Under the pieces are notes generated by a model. The model had not been told where the DNA came from, did no database searches, and was given only the letters and a program-made list of their open reading frames with translations. A stretch of DNA of 64,000 bases from Mesostigma viride (taxonomy: Eukaryota; Streptophyta; Mesostigmatophyceae; Mesostigmatales; Mesostigmataceae): contig RPFO01000164.1 of assembly GCA_009746045.1 (NCBI GenBank), positions 2,501,285-2,565,284 of the forward strand, written 5' to 3'. The position numbers and the translations under genes are program-made. Of the stretch, positions 54,101 through 64,000 are shown in pieces. Each line of letters opens with the position of its first letter. Position 1 is the stretch's first letter.

Positions 54101-56634
54101 GGACACAGCTTGCATGGGTTCCCACCCACAGCGCGGAGGGCGGCGCACTCACTTGGCAGAGGCGACATCCTTGAGCACCGCGCCGTTGAGAGGGACGAGC
54201 ACCATGCGCGTGTTCTCTGCGGCCAACGATAAGAGGCCACCTAGCGCGTCCACGAACGCGCCTGCCACGCTCAGCGGGTCGCGCACAAAGTAGTACATCC
54301 CGCGACCCGCGTCCGCCAGCGTGGACAGCAGGCCGCCGTCATGCTCCTCCCCCAGCCCAAAGGTGAACACACGCGTGGACTGCAGGCACAAGAGAGAGCA
54401 GCGGGTGACAGAGCATGGTTTAGGAAGAGACCCTGTTGTGCTTTTCCCCACTTTGGGAGGGCTGCAGGCTGAGCACGCGCGTGGACTGCACAAGGCAGCA
54501 GCCAACATGGTAGCATTACGGCAAACGTGGTTACTTTACTAGTGACCGTGTGTCATTACGGATCACTAGTGCTGCCTGAGTGCGAATCACAGAGGAAATG
54601 GCAAGTGCTGAAAAGGCACAGATGATTGTGAAAAGGCAAGGAAAGGGACGGGGAACCAGATGACATGAGCATCAAGGATTGGCTTATGGAACGCCCGACA
54701 TCGCCTCCCCAACCCCAACCCCAACCCCAACCCCAACCCCAACCCCAACCCCAACCCCAACCCCAACCCCAACCCCAACCCCAACCCCAACCCCAACCCC
54801 AACCCCAACCCCAACCCCAACCCCAACCCCAACCCCAACCCCAACCCCAACCCCAACCCCAACCCCAGCCCCAACCCCAACCCCAACCCCAACCCCAACC
54901 CCAACCCCAACCCCAACCCCAACCCCAACCCCAACCCCAACCCCAACCCCAACCCCAACCCCAACCCCAGCCCCAACCCCAACCCCAACCCCAACCCCAA
55001 CCCCAACCCCAACCCCAACCCCAACCCCAGCCCCAACCCCAACCCCAAGCCCAAGCCCAACCCCAACCCCAACCCCAACCCCAACCCCAATCCCAACCCC
55101 AACCCCAACCCCAACCCCAACCCCACCCCCAACCCCAACCCCAACCCTACCCCAACCCCAACCCCAACCCCAACCCCATCCCCAATACCTCATCCCCCAT
55201 CCCCCCCCCCCCTAACGCAGACGCCTGCGCTCACCTGGTGCAGGCTCCGCACTGTGCTGTCTACGATTGCGCGACTGTCCACGACGCCCTTGTTGGCCAG
55301 GCCGTCGGTGAACAGGAAGACGCAGCACAGGGGTGCATCCACCTCCCCTTGGGCTACACCATCCCCCTTGCCACTGGCATCCGCCCTCCCCTTGGCCTCC
55401 ACACCATACACGTGCCCTCCCTGCACACACGTGCCGGCCTGTGGGGGGTGGGGGCATGCGCCCGGCGTCGCAGAACATGCCATGGCACCCGCCTGGCTAA
55501 CGCTGTCATCCGCATCGCTCCTGCCACCGCAGAAGCGGGGCCCGGCGTCTGTCAGCCGGCGCCCGTGGGGTGCACCCTGTGGCGGGTCGCAGGGAGCACG
55601 GTGTGACAGCACCGCAGCGGAGCCTAGTCGGGACTTTACGGAACGGAACGCCTGGCTGGCGCGCTGGACCACCGACAGTGGCTCGGCCACGGACAAGGGC
55701 TGGACAGTAGACAAGGGCTCCAGTAGTGGTTGCTGCCTCCCGTGCCGGTCCTCATGCGGTACACTAGGTGGCTCCACGTGGCCGCTGGCAGTAGCAAATG
55801 CTGCGCTTGGCCTGGCAACCATCACGTCTGTGCTGTCCTTGGAATGGGTGGCATGGCGCGGAGCAGGGGCGTCGGTGGGATGGGGTATGCTGGTCTTGAG
55901 GGCTGGTCTTGAGGTATGCTGGCGGGACGACGTGGAGCGTCGGCCGGGGTTCAGGGTCCCTGCATCGCGCACTACATCCTGCGCGTACGCCTCAGATTGC
56001 TGCTGCGCGATCCCAGCCGCGAGGCCCCCGCTCAGGTTGGTCATGTCGCCCACCTGAAGGTACGCGGCAGGAAGGAACAATGCAGTTGTGCAAGGCAGTT
56101 GCGCAATGCGTCAGATGCGGTGAGTAACCTTGCCTGCCCGGGCAGCAGCATCCTGCAGCCGTTTGAGGGATTCAATCGACCAGCGCTTGTGCGATGCACG
56201 TTTTGAGAGGAAAGAAGGCGGTACACGCAGATACAGACCTGAATGTTTTGTATTGCCCTGCGAAGCGCCTCCTGCCCCTTTCCCTTTCCCAGGGTGGTCA
56301 AAGGGGCGACTTCGGACACGACGGAGTCGTACGTGATGATCCCCAACTTGTCCTTGTCGGTCATTTGCGAGAGCAGGAACAGAAGCGCGCTCTTTACTGT
56401 CTCCAGCTTTCCGCCTTCCAGCATGGAGCCAGACTTGTCGATAACGCAGGTGAGCGACAGTGGAGGAGCCGTGCGTTGCTCATGTGCCGTCTGGCAGGGA
56501 GAACTTGACACGGAAGCGAGCACATCGATTGCCCACGAGCTCGCACCGCTGTAGCTGGGGTATTCAGGCGTGATCTCAACGTCCAGAGTTTCCGGTAGGA
56601 CCTCCATGCCTGGAGAAGCAGCTGCACAAACCAT
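51169..56634 (-). CDS. von Willebrand factor type A domain protein (4 exons, 1029 aa)
   Basis: Exons 56634-56239, 56053-55235, 54379-54153 and 52816-51169 join in frame to a TGA stop. VWA domains bind ligands through a metal site (MIDAS). Its parts are all visible: CVIDKSGSM (D-x-S-x-S, exon 1), [11 protein letters not shown] (the Thr, start of exon 2) and [14 protein letters not shown] (the Asp, end of exon 2). Exon 3 supplies [24 protein letters not shown] and MYYFVRD. Exon 4 starts [30 protein letters not shown], as in plant and bacterial VWA proteins of the WAV3/YfbK kind, but then has no known domain. Oddly, about 190 Ser/Pro/His-rich residues separate the MIDAS Thr and Asp. No RING motif was found N-terminally. 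Start: the ATG at 56634; the frame upstream has only TTG. Confidence 0.85.
53186..54120 (-). repeat. 34-bp minisatellite in VWA intron 3
   Basis: About 27 copies of a 34-bp unit (GAGCATGGACACAGCTTGCA, TGAGTTCCACCCTA) with single-base variants at fixed sites (CATGA/CATGG/CACGA). The units abut with no spacers. Confidence 0.97.
54706..55190 (-). repeat. (TTGGGG)n / (CCCCAA)n array in VWA intron 2
   Basis: About 485 bp of CCCCAA on the plus strand, so the VWA transcript would read (UUGGGG)n. Scattered CCCCAG variants. The unit equals the Tetrahymena telomere repeat, but the location is interstitial and intronic. Pro/Gln, Pro/Thr and Gly/Leu frames over it are artefacts. Confidence 0.97.
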
Positions 56635-57558
56635 CGCGACCGGCGATAGCCTGGAATCAACGTGGGTGGTCGGCAATTCAATTATACCGCACGGCGACCC
56701 ACCTGCGACCGGTCAAAGTGATCTCGTCTCTTGGGTATGCAATCCTCAATAAAGTAACGTGGCAGAGGTTATAAGCAAATTAATGACGCAACAACATGTC
56801 GGTGACATTGCGTCACGGGGGTAGTGATTAGATGGCGCAATCTCCTGTAGCCACTTCGCAAGATTGCGCAATTGTACGCGCGCCATTGTTGCGCGTTGTA
56901 CAATGCCACGCGGCAAGCCGCTAGGCCCTTCGCATTCCCAACCGAGCTCCTAGCGTATAGCACGTGGCAGGCCGTACTAGTAAGCAGATTCTCCAAGGAC
57001 ACGTGCAATTCCCCAAACGGGCCATGCTGGGTCATGAACCTTTTCCAACGCTGGTCCAACGTGTGGATTCCAATCCACACAAAGGGTTCAACCCTGGTTC
57101 AACACGTAATTCTGCATTAATTTTACCGGTATGTCAGGGAATGCGGTGATGTATTGCCAATTGGCAGGGTCGCGCGCAGAGCAGATCAGACGCTGGGTCA
57201 GGGGTTGCCGCCTGGCGCCTTGCCGGTACCTCCCGTGAGGCCAGCCGTCGACATTCCTTGCATTCGCCACTCATTCTGGCGCGGCGCTTTTTTCGGTGGC
57301 CGTGTTCACGGTTCACTGTACAGCATATAGGATACCCTTTGTAACGGGAAGTGGGCACTAGAGGATAGAGAGCGGGTCACATGCATGCCGGCTACGTAGA
57401 CTCGGAGAGCGAGCAGGCCGGTCACGTCTCGCCCAGTGTCACAGTTTTGCCGTGCTGGATAAATAATTAAATACCACGTCTCCCAGAGCAGCATCCTCAC
57501 CAGCGCACAGTCTTACCTAGGCGAAGAGCCAAGTTTATGCATTTAAGGTAGGTTCACG
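56635..57558. promoter_or_regulatory. Divergent intergenic region between VWA gene and CCB1
   Basis: About 0.9 kb separate the two start codons, which point away from each other, so both promoters should lie here. No TATA box or other motif can be assigned with confidence. Possible 5' UTR introns cannot be judged. Confidence 0.4.
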
Positions 57559-60500
57559 ATGGCTGCAACACAAGCTTCGTGCAGTCTTACGCAAGGATGC
57601 GTAGCGCAGAGCGTTTACAGGGTCGGGCGTCAGGCCCGCAGGGAGCTTCAATCCAGTTGGAAAGGTCAATCTGTCGTGCCGTCTGGAGTCACGAGGCAGA
57701 AAACTGCTGCTATCTTTCATCGTACAGCCCGGACTTCCCCGTTTACCACCGTTCGCCGTAATAACTTGTCCGCCACCTGTCAACATGACGATGTAAGTTT
57801 TCGGTTAACCAATGTTTGTTCCACGTTTGTTATCTGCCCTCTGTGAGGGTTAGCTTCCATTCAAAAGGACCTGGTGTTGAACTATAGGCATTATCTACTG
57901 CTAACACGGTCCAACACACATGTGGCTAGGTTGGCGCCGCTGTGGAATTAAGATTACTTGAGCTGTGCGTTTTCCATGACCGTGACGGTGAGTCGACCAA
58001 GTGGTGGAACAGGACGGACTGCTCAGGATTGATGGTAAACTCCAAGGAATGCTGCAGATAATTTACTCTGTCGTATTGATATTCAAAGCGAAAAGGTGAT
58101 GCTTATTCGGCCTGTGTTCAATGTTGGCCTTTCGCGTCTTGTGTGGCTTGCAGCGTATGCATGCGGAAGTGAGCTTTCACGAGGTTTTTCTCCAGCCTCA
58201 ATACTAACATCACGGCTTGGATACTTGAAACTATGCTCTGGCAGCTCTGCCTTCTTGAATATATTGAACTAGCAGGAAGGGCTACTTGCCTGGGCGAAAG
58301 GCACCTGTTGGCGTCCCATTCAGTAAATCTTAGAGAATACCCTGTCTAACTCGCCATTCCCCAATTGTATATCTGCCAATGACTTGCAAGTGCAGGCCGT
58401 AAATCAAAGCATCCCAGGGGAGCCACGTGTTGAGACCTCAAGTGGGGGGCGCCCCGAGGCCATCCCGGCATGGAACTTGTATTCAAGCATCGGCGGCCCC
58501 CTATTTTTGCTGGCGGCGGAGGCGTTGGCGGAAGAGCCCGCCTCCACCTCGTCCTACTCCAAGGCCTCCTACTACACCATCTTGGGGCTGTACATCATTT
58601 CTTTGCCAGGGCTCTACTCCTTGATCAAGCGGACCACCAAGCGGAAGGTATGGCACACCCTGAGGGCGGGTGGGGGTGGAAGCTGGCAAAATCAGCTGTG
58701 TGATTGCATCTGCACTTTCCCTTGCCTGCTGCAACCACATGCTGTGCATGGATGACACTGCAAAGCCATGTGGAGTTCACAGGCCTGGAATTACAAAGGG
58801 GGACCGCGTATGGCGTGTGCTTGTCCTGCTGGTTAGCGTGCCGGTTGCGAGTAGGTACCAGGGCACAATAGTTGTTGGCGGCACACCTCTGGATGTACGC
58901 AGCCCATGCCGCGGTAAGACGCCATGCCCATGAGCTCGTCCCTGGTTCGTTCTTATCGCCCATAATTATGCAGTGCACTTTTTCTTTCCCAGTACGCCGA
59001 TGCGTCGCGCTGTGTGTCTTCCTCCAACTGGCTTGCCAGAATACTTTGTCAGACCATAAGAAGTCCATGTAGGAGTCCCTGCTTCCCCTGGCATCCGGCA
59101 GTACGTGTTACCTGACTCTGCTGTGTACGTGCTGCTTGCGTTTGCCCCTGTCTCGCCTCCCTCTCCTGGTTGTTGGCGCGCCCTGGTCTCCCCTGCCAGG
59201 TCGTTCGGAAAACGTTCGAGGTGCCGGGCCCCAACAAGTCGGGCCGCCCCCTTGATGCGACGGCCAAGGAGATCTCCCTCTACTTCATCCGCAACAACTA
59301 CAAGGTCAAGGGCGACCCGGGCGAGACGATCACGTAAGCACGCATTTGCGTGCGCCTGTGTGTGCGCGTGTGTGCGCGTGTGTGCGCGTGTGTGCGCGTG
59401 TGTGCGCGTGTGTGCGCGTGTGTGCGCGTGTGTGCGCGTGTGTGCGCGTGTGTGCGCGTGTGTGCGCGTGTGTGCGCGTGTGTGCGCGTGTGTGCGCGTG
59501 TGTGCGCGTGTGCGTGCGTGTGTGCGTGTGTGCGCGTGTGTGCGCGTGTGTGCGCGTGTGTGCGCGTGTGTGCGCGTGTGTGCGCGTGTGTGCGCGTGTG
59601 TGCGCGTGTGTGCGCGTGTGTGCGCGTGTGTGCGCGTGTGTGCGCGTGTGTGCGCGTGTGTGCGCGTGTGTGCGCGTGTGTGCGCGTGTGTGCGCGTGTG
59701 TGCGCGTGTGTGCGCGTGTGTGCGCGTGTGTGCGCGTGTGTGCGCGTGTGTGCGCGTGTGTGCGCGTGTGTGCGCGTGTGTGCGCGTGTGTGCGCGTGTG
59801 TGCGCGTGTGTGCGCGTGTGTGCGCGTGTGTGCGCGTGTGTGCGCGTGTGTGCGCGTGTGTGCGCGTGTGTGCGCGTGTGTGCGCGTGTGTGCGCGTGTG
59901 TGCGCGTGTGTGCGCGTGTGTGCGCGTGTGTGCGCGTGTGTGCGCGTGTGTGCGCGTGTGTGCGCGTGTGTGCGCGTGTGTGCGCGTGTGTGCGCGTGTG
60001 TGCGCGTGTGTGCGCGTGTGTGCGCGTGTGTGCGCGTGTGTGCGCGTGTGTGCGCGTGTGTGCGCGTGTGTGCGCGTGTGTGCGCGTGTGTGCGCGTGTG
60101 TGCGCGTGTGTGCGCGTGTGTGCGCGTGTGTGCGCGTGTGTGCGCGTGTGTGCGCGTGTGTGCGCGTGTGTGCGCGTGTGTGCGCGTGTGTGCGCGTGTG
60201 TGCGCGTGTGTGCGCGTGTGTGCGCGTGTGTGCGCGTGTGTGCGCGTGTGTGCGCGTGTGTGCGCGTGTGTGCGCGTGTGTGCGCGTGTGTGCGCGTGTG
60301 TGCGCGTGTGTGCGCGGGCGGGCGCGCGCGGGCGCGGGCGGGCGGCGGGTTTGGCGGGCGGGCGGGCAGGCGGGCGGGCGGGCAGGCGGGCGGGCGCGGG
60401 CGGGCGGCGGGTTTGGCGGGCGGGCGGGCGGGCAGGCGGCCGGGCGGGCGGGCGGGCGGGCGGGCGGGCGGGCGGCGGCGGGCGGGCGGGCGGCGGGCGG

Positions 60501-61758
60501 GCGGCGGCGGGGGCGGGCGGGCGGGCGGGCGGGCGGGTGGGCGGGCGAGGGGTGGAGGGGGAGGGGGTGGGGGGTAGCGAAGCCTTTGTCTAGTTGTCTA
60601 TATTTCATCCGTGATAATTGGCAACATCACGTAGGCCCGATGCGTGGTGGAGATATGCAAGCAGATGCAGCCATCCACACCGCATTCACATGGATTTCTT
60701 ATGTATGCATGCATTGTAATGACGTGATCGTAGCAGCAAGTGAGCAGCATGACCAACATGGCACCCTGGTAGAAAGTTTTGGGCGGCTTGCAGGCGCAGG
60801 CCGGTGCCTCTTGCCGTTTGGTCGTGTTGGCCGTGGCAGGTGTTCAGTTACAGCAGCATTTTCTTGCTATGTGAGCAACGACCCAAACAGGGTGAATGCG
60901 CCCGTGCCACAGCTTGTTTTTGTTTTTGCTGCCTGTTCCTGTTCCTCCTCCCCCCTAAACCGTGCCATCTCTTCCCCCCCCGCGCACTCCCTCTCTCGTG
61001 CATCCCCCCTGCCCCTTCCCCTGCGGCATCCCCTTCTCCCCTGCCTTTCCTGTCAGGTTTGAGGGCAACCTGGAGCCCAGCCGCGGGCAGGCGGCATTCC
61101 TCACCTTCTGCACCTTTGTGGCGTTGGCCAGCACCGCGCTGGTGTGCTCCATCTGGCTGCCTGCGCTGGGCAACTACTGGTACTTCATGACCGTCGCCAG
61201 CCCCTCTGCGTGAGTGCCGCCATATGTCCATGCTGCCGCTTGTACCAAGTGGGATCAAAGCTGTATATCCCTGCTGCGTTCTTGTGCAGTAAGAATGGAC
61301 ATGAGACTTTGGTGTGTTGCATGAAGTGATGGTTGGTCTGTGGTCGTTTGCTAACGAATCAGGAACCAGTTCTGTTGTCGCGCCATGTGTTGTTGAAACT
61401 ACTATATTGCTTATTCTTGACTTTGGACTAAATCCGGCCTGTACGTCCACCCCTGCTGCAGCTGTCTAGGCTACATAGCCCAAACTATTTTACACGACCC
61501 TTTCCCTGCCTGACCTCGTTGCCTGCACTACCTGGCTCTGTTCCCCCCCGGTTTCTTTTCTGTGTCTGCAGCGGCTGGTACTACTGGCAGAACGCCGTGC
61601 GCAAACAAGAGGTCTCGGTCAAGATGCTCACCGCGGACGACGACTCGACGACCGACGTGATCGTGCAAGGGGACGACGAAGAGATTGACCGCTTCTCGCG
61701 TACGCTCAAGTTCCCGGAGAAGGGCATGGTCTACGTGAAGGGGCTTCTGGAAAGATAA
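57559..61758 (+). CDS. CCB1: CCB1, cofactor assembly factor of cytochrome b6f (5 exons, 319 aa)
   Basis: Exons 57559-57792, 58396-58647, 59200-59333, 61057-61209 and 61572-61758 join in frame and end in TAA. CCB1 is a thylakoid membrane protein of the CCB (system IV) pathway, which attaches heme ci covalently to cytochrome b6. The N-terminal ~78 residues (exon 1) are Ser/Thr/Arg/Gln-rich with few acids, a chloroplast transit peptide. Family landmarks: SYYTILGLYIISLPGLYSLI (membrane segment), VVRKTFEVPGPNKSG, FEGNLEPSRGQAAFLTFCTF (second membrane segment), YWYFMTVASPSAGWYYW (third) and the conserved end VIVQGDDEEIDRF ... EKGMVYVKGLLER. Length fits land-plant homologues with a transit peptide. 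The start is supported by an in-frame ATG at the beginning of the transit-like region. It is a nuclear gene, so the host is photosynthetic or recently was. Confidence 0.93.
59350..60316 (+). repeat. (GTGTGTGCGC)n 10-bp array in CCB1 intron 3
   Basis: About 960 bp of TGTGCGCGTG units, very uniform, with a small shift near 59510-59525. It starts only about 20 bp after the exon 3 donor. Cys/Val/Arg or His/Thr/Arg frames over it are artefacts. Confidence 0.97.
60317..60560 (+). repeat. (GGGC)n-rich tract in CCB1 intron 3
   Basis: GGGC/GGCG units with two copies of a CGGGCGGCGGGTTTGGCGGG segment (about 60336 and 60400). A nearly pure G/C run on the transcript strand. Confidence 0.9.
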
Positions 61759-62290
61759 GAGGGCATTGCGGACTTGCATGACTGGCGTCAAGGGGGTGAG
61801 GATGGTGCATGCGTTGCTGGCAGGGGATTGGTGGAAGCCCGTCTCTTTTGCATTCATTTTTGTGGCCAGGTCATCAGGGCATTACCTTGCAGCAGCAGGA
61901 ATAATAACGTTTGAGCTTGGCAGATTGCTGGTGAAGCGGCAATACTAGTGGGTAAGTAACTAAGTAAGCACTCGCGTGTCATGCGCATGGGCAAAGCTAG
62001 TGGGTTAACAATAATCATAGCATTTCAGAGGGTTTTGCCAGTGGGTAAGAAATTCTGGAAGCGTCTGTCGTTTTGCAGAAATGCTGAGAACTCATGGCAT
62101 CTGGAAAGACCGTTAACGCAACAAAGAGGCGCATGTGCTCAAGCATTGATGCCTGTTCTGAATTGAGCCAGCAATTGAGTCCAATGCATGTGCAATATTT
62201 GTCATTAAGATAATGGATTATCATCTTGAATTCACCAATTCACACTTAAAAAGTATAATCTAAATTTTGCCGATGGTCGCGTGATATCTC
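61759..62290. other. 3' flank of CCB1
   Basis: Presumed 3' UTR and spacer. No gene, repeat or clear polyadenylation signal could be singled out. Confidence 0.35.
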
Positions 62291-62400
62291 TGTATCAAGG
62301 AGACAACCAGCGCAGGCCAGAAATCGGGAGAATCCGGACCATGATAGCTTGAGCCTGCCGTTATCTTTCCGCGTTTGAGTCGTTCAGGATGATATGAATA
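62291..62400 (+). repeat. Interspersed repeat family D, copy 3
   Basis: ATCAAGGAGACAACCAGCGC, GGCCAGAAATCGGGAGAATC, CGGACCATGATAGCTTGAGC, then TTTGAGTCGTTCAGGAT. A fragment in the opposite direction lies at 62540-62580. Confidence 0.65.
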
Positions 62401-62574
62401 TTAATGGAGATGGAAATGTGTACATAGCCCTGTTCATATGGGGACAGGACACAACCTTGCCACACATTGACACGTACCACTCTCTCAAATACAGACGGCA
62501 AGTATTAAATTAAATTATATTTGAACTTATCTCCGCTGGGATGATTCTCCCGATTTCTGGCCTGCGTTGGTTGT

Positions 62575-62665
62575 CTCCTCCATATCTCCGTTGGGAGTAC
62601 ATGTAGCACATATCCCTGAGAAGAGGCATATGGCATTCTGGGCTAGTTCGGCCTGCTAGGGTAGC
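62575..62665 (-). repeat. SINE-like family A fragment
   Basis: CTCCGTTGGGAGTACATGTA, GCACATATCCCTGAGAAG, AGGCATATGGCATTCTGGGC. It joins a LINE fragment on the right. Confidence 0.6.
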
Positions 62666-62860
62666 GTGTAAATTTCGGACGAGATATTAGGCAGCGTAGG
62701 ATAGCATTCGTAGGACATCTTGCTCGCACCAGTGAGGTAGACACCGACCTTGGTCGATCTGGCCGGCCCCCAGCGGGTTGGCCAACCAGGGCCGGCGCGG
62801 CATATCCTGACCTCAGTGGCCTGGCCCCAAGGACATTCCTAGAAAGATGGGTATAAACCT
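62666..62860 (+). pseudogene. LINE RT C-terminal fragment
   Basis: The plus-strand frame reads RRIAFVGHLARTSEVDTD and then PPAGWPTRAGAAYPDLSGLAPRTF. This matches RRLQLVGHLARTNQVDTSRGPPAGLRPAQP in LINE copy B. Short, diverged and truncated at both sides. Confidence 0.6.
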
Positions 62861-62999
62861 CCCATGACCTATACACAGCAGTTGCTGGCCGACCTAGAGC
62901 GGTCCCAGCTAAGTTTGAACACCGCATTCACTCCCTCGCCACGATCGAGGTAGCCGCGGATCTTGTTAATCGGCCATGGCCGACAGCTGAGCTCATAAC

Positions 63000-64000
63000 T
63001 TTCACGTTTGGGCACCAAATTCGGCTGTGAATATCACAATCGCTTCGTCTTTCTAAGGCGCACACGCTGATATATTTTTCGGATTATGCAATATATGACG
63101 AGCCGAATGCTCCTCTACGCAACGCAGCCTGGCGGCTGCGCGAAGCCCTGAAAATACGTCTGCAGCTCCGGCCGCTGCAGCTTCGCCCTCAGGCCCGGAA
63201 GGCAGCGGTGACACTAGTCGCGCACTGCATGGTGGTCGCCCAGGTCCCTCCCGGGCTTGCCTCGCCCGCAGCATCGCCTGAACCCAAGCGCAGTCGCCCA
63301 GGTGAACCTAGCTGGTCCGAGCGCGACTTTGACGTCTACAGGTTATTTTCCACCTTCGACGTCGACAGGCCCGGCTATTTTCAACAGCCCCCCATCAAGA
63401 TACTGGAGCTCGTGTTTTATCTGGGTCGCACGCCTCGCTCATTGCCCTGTGCCAGCAGCTGGAAGCCAAATTACGCCTCCGCAACGGAGTTGACGGCCGG
63501 TTTTCCACTTAACCGCGGACCTGACCACCTGCCAGGCTGGCCTCCCGTCCGCGCCTTCAACTCGCCGCTCTCTTTTCCATCCTTAAGCGCTCTGCCGACG
63601 ACCTGTGGGTTCCCTCCCCCTTGACCGAATCCACCTTCCTCCACCACCTCAGTTCAAGAAGCCATCACGCAGCACGTTGACTGGTCAACCCCCCTTCAGT
63701 TGCTGCAGATAGGATGTGGCAGCCGTGGGCCGCATGCTGCCGGCTGGACCGAGCTCCCCGCCGGCCATCTCGATTCACCGCCACCTCCACCCTCCTCGCC
63801 TCCACCCCCACCCCCACCACCGCCTCAATCCACCGACGCCATCAGGTGCCGCCCAGCTCCGTGGCACTGACGCCATTGCCATCGAGTGCCTGCAAAGCAT
63901 GCACCGCAGGCCTCACCGCCCGGGCGGTGAAGGACATCAGTTGCCGCCCGGCCAGCACCTGCTGGCCCTGGGCAGCGACGATGCTCCTCCCACCCAAATC
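63000..64000 (+). other. Unassigned GC-rich segment at the right edge, possibly ORF1-like debris
   Basis: Plus-strand frames at 63208-63624 (SRPGEPSWSERDFDVYRLFS) and, after frame changes, 63430-63990 encode Pro/Ser/His-rich peptides including a poly-Pro run (63780-63830). Frames shift repeatedly and no domain is recognised. A decayed retroelement ORF1/Gag continuing past the window edge is the simplest guess. Confidence 0.25.

Noticed and set aside
53186..54120. CRISPR-like array of 34-bp repeats
   Set aside because: Repeats abut without spacers and lie in a eukaryotic intron; an ordinary minisatellite.
54706..55190. A true chromosome end or telomere
   Set aside because: Coding exons of one gene lie on both sides; it is interstitial.
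54587..55606. Long Pro/Gln, Pro/Thr and Gly/Leu ORFs
   Set aside because: Produced by the CCCCAA period inside a VWA intron.
59105..61062. 400-570-aa Cys/Val/Arg and His/Thr/Arg ORFs
   Set aside because: Produced by the 10-bp array inside CCB1 intron 3; only 59200-59333 in this stretch is coding.

Overview
This is a eukaryotic nuclear window, most likely from a green alga (inference). Four spliced host-type genes can be assembled, with GT-AG introns and donors mostly GTGAGT, GTGCGT or GTAAGT. One encodes CCB1, a chloroplast cytochrome b6f assembly factor, so the host is photosynthetic. Long introns filled with tandem repeats and a very high transposon load fit a repeat-rich chlorophyte nuclear genome. 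No prokaryotic operon, rRNA, canonical tRNA or CRISPR array was seen.

Layout. 1-9.8 kb: decayed retroelements, namely a frameshifted Gag remnant, non-LTR ORF1 copies, two unassigned ORFs and small inverted-repeat elements. 9.8-20.9 kb: one 11-kb DNA transposon of the CACTA type, full of satellites, nested retroposons and a broken multi-exon gene. 21-24.6 kb: two LINE 3' parts ending in (CATC)n and TTAA tails; one is interrupted by a 480-bp CACTA-type element. 25.2-28.1 kb (-): a LarC-like nickel-insertion protein with a very large His-rich segment and no recognisable C-terminal LarC2 domain. 29.1-30.8 kb: the C-terminal part of an L1-like LINE. 31.8-42.8 kb (+): a 12-exon PCID2/Thp1 homologue (TREX-2). 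43-50.7 kb: more LINE pieces, ORF1, SINE-like repeats and a dimeric hairpin-rich retroposon. 51.2-56.6 kb (-): a four-exon von Willebrand factor A protein. 57.6-61.8 kb (+): five-exon CCB1. 61.8-64 kb: retroelement debris.

The four host genes do not form a pathway. The VWA gene and CCB1 are divergently arranged across about 0.9 kb. The retroelements are more coherent. Two LINE families and a short SINE-like family all end in a small hairpin followed by (TTAA)n, which suggests a shared reverse-transcriptase recognition scheme. One LINE family carries an internal CATC array that ranges from a few units to about 1.4 kb between copies. The most novel-looking element is a 393-bp-period, hairpin-rich unit found as head-to-tail multimers at two loci, with target duplications.

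All exon models are hand-derived from reading frame, splice consensus and family similarity. Each adds up to an intact frame, but none is supported by transcripts.
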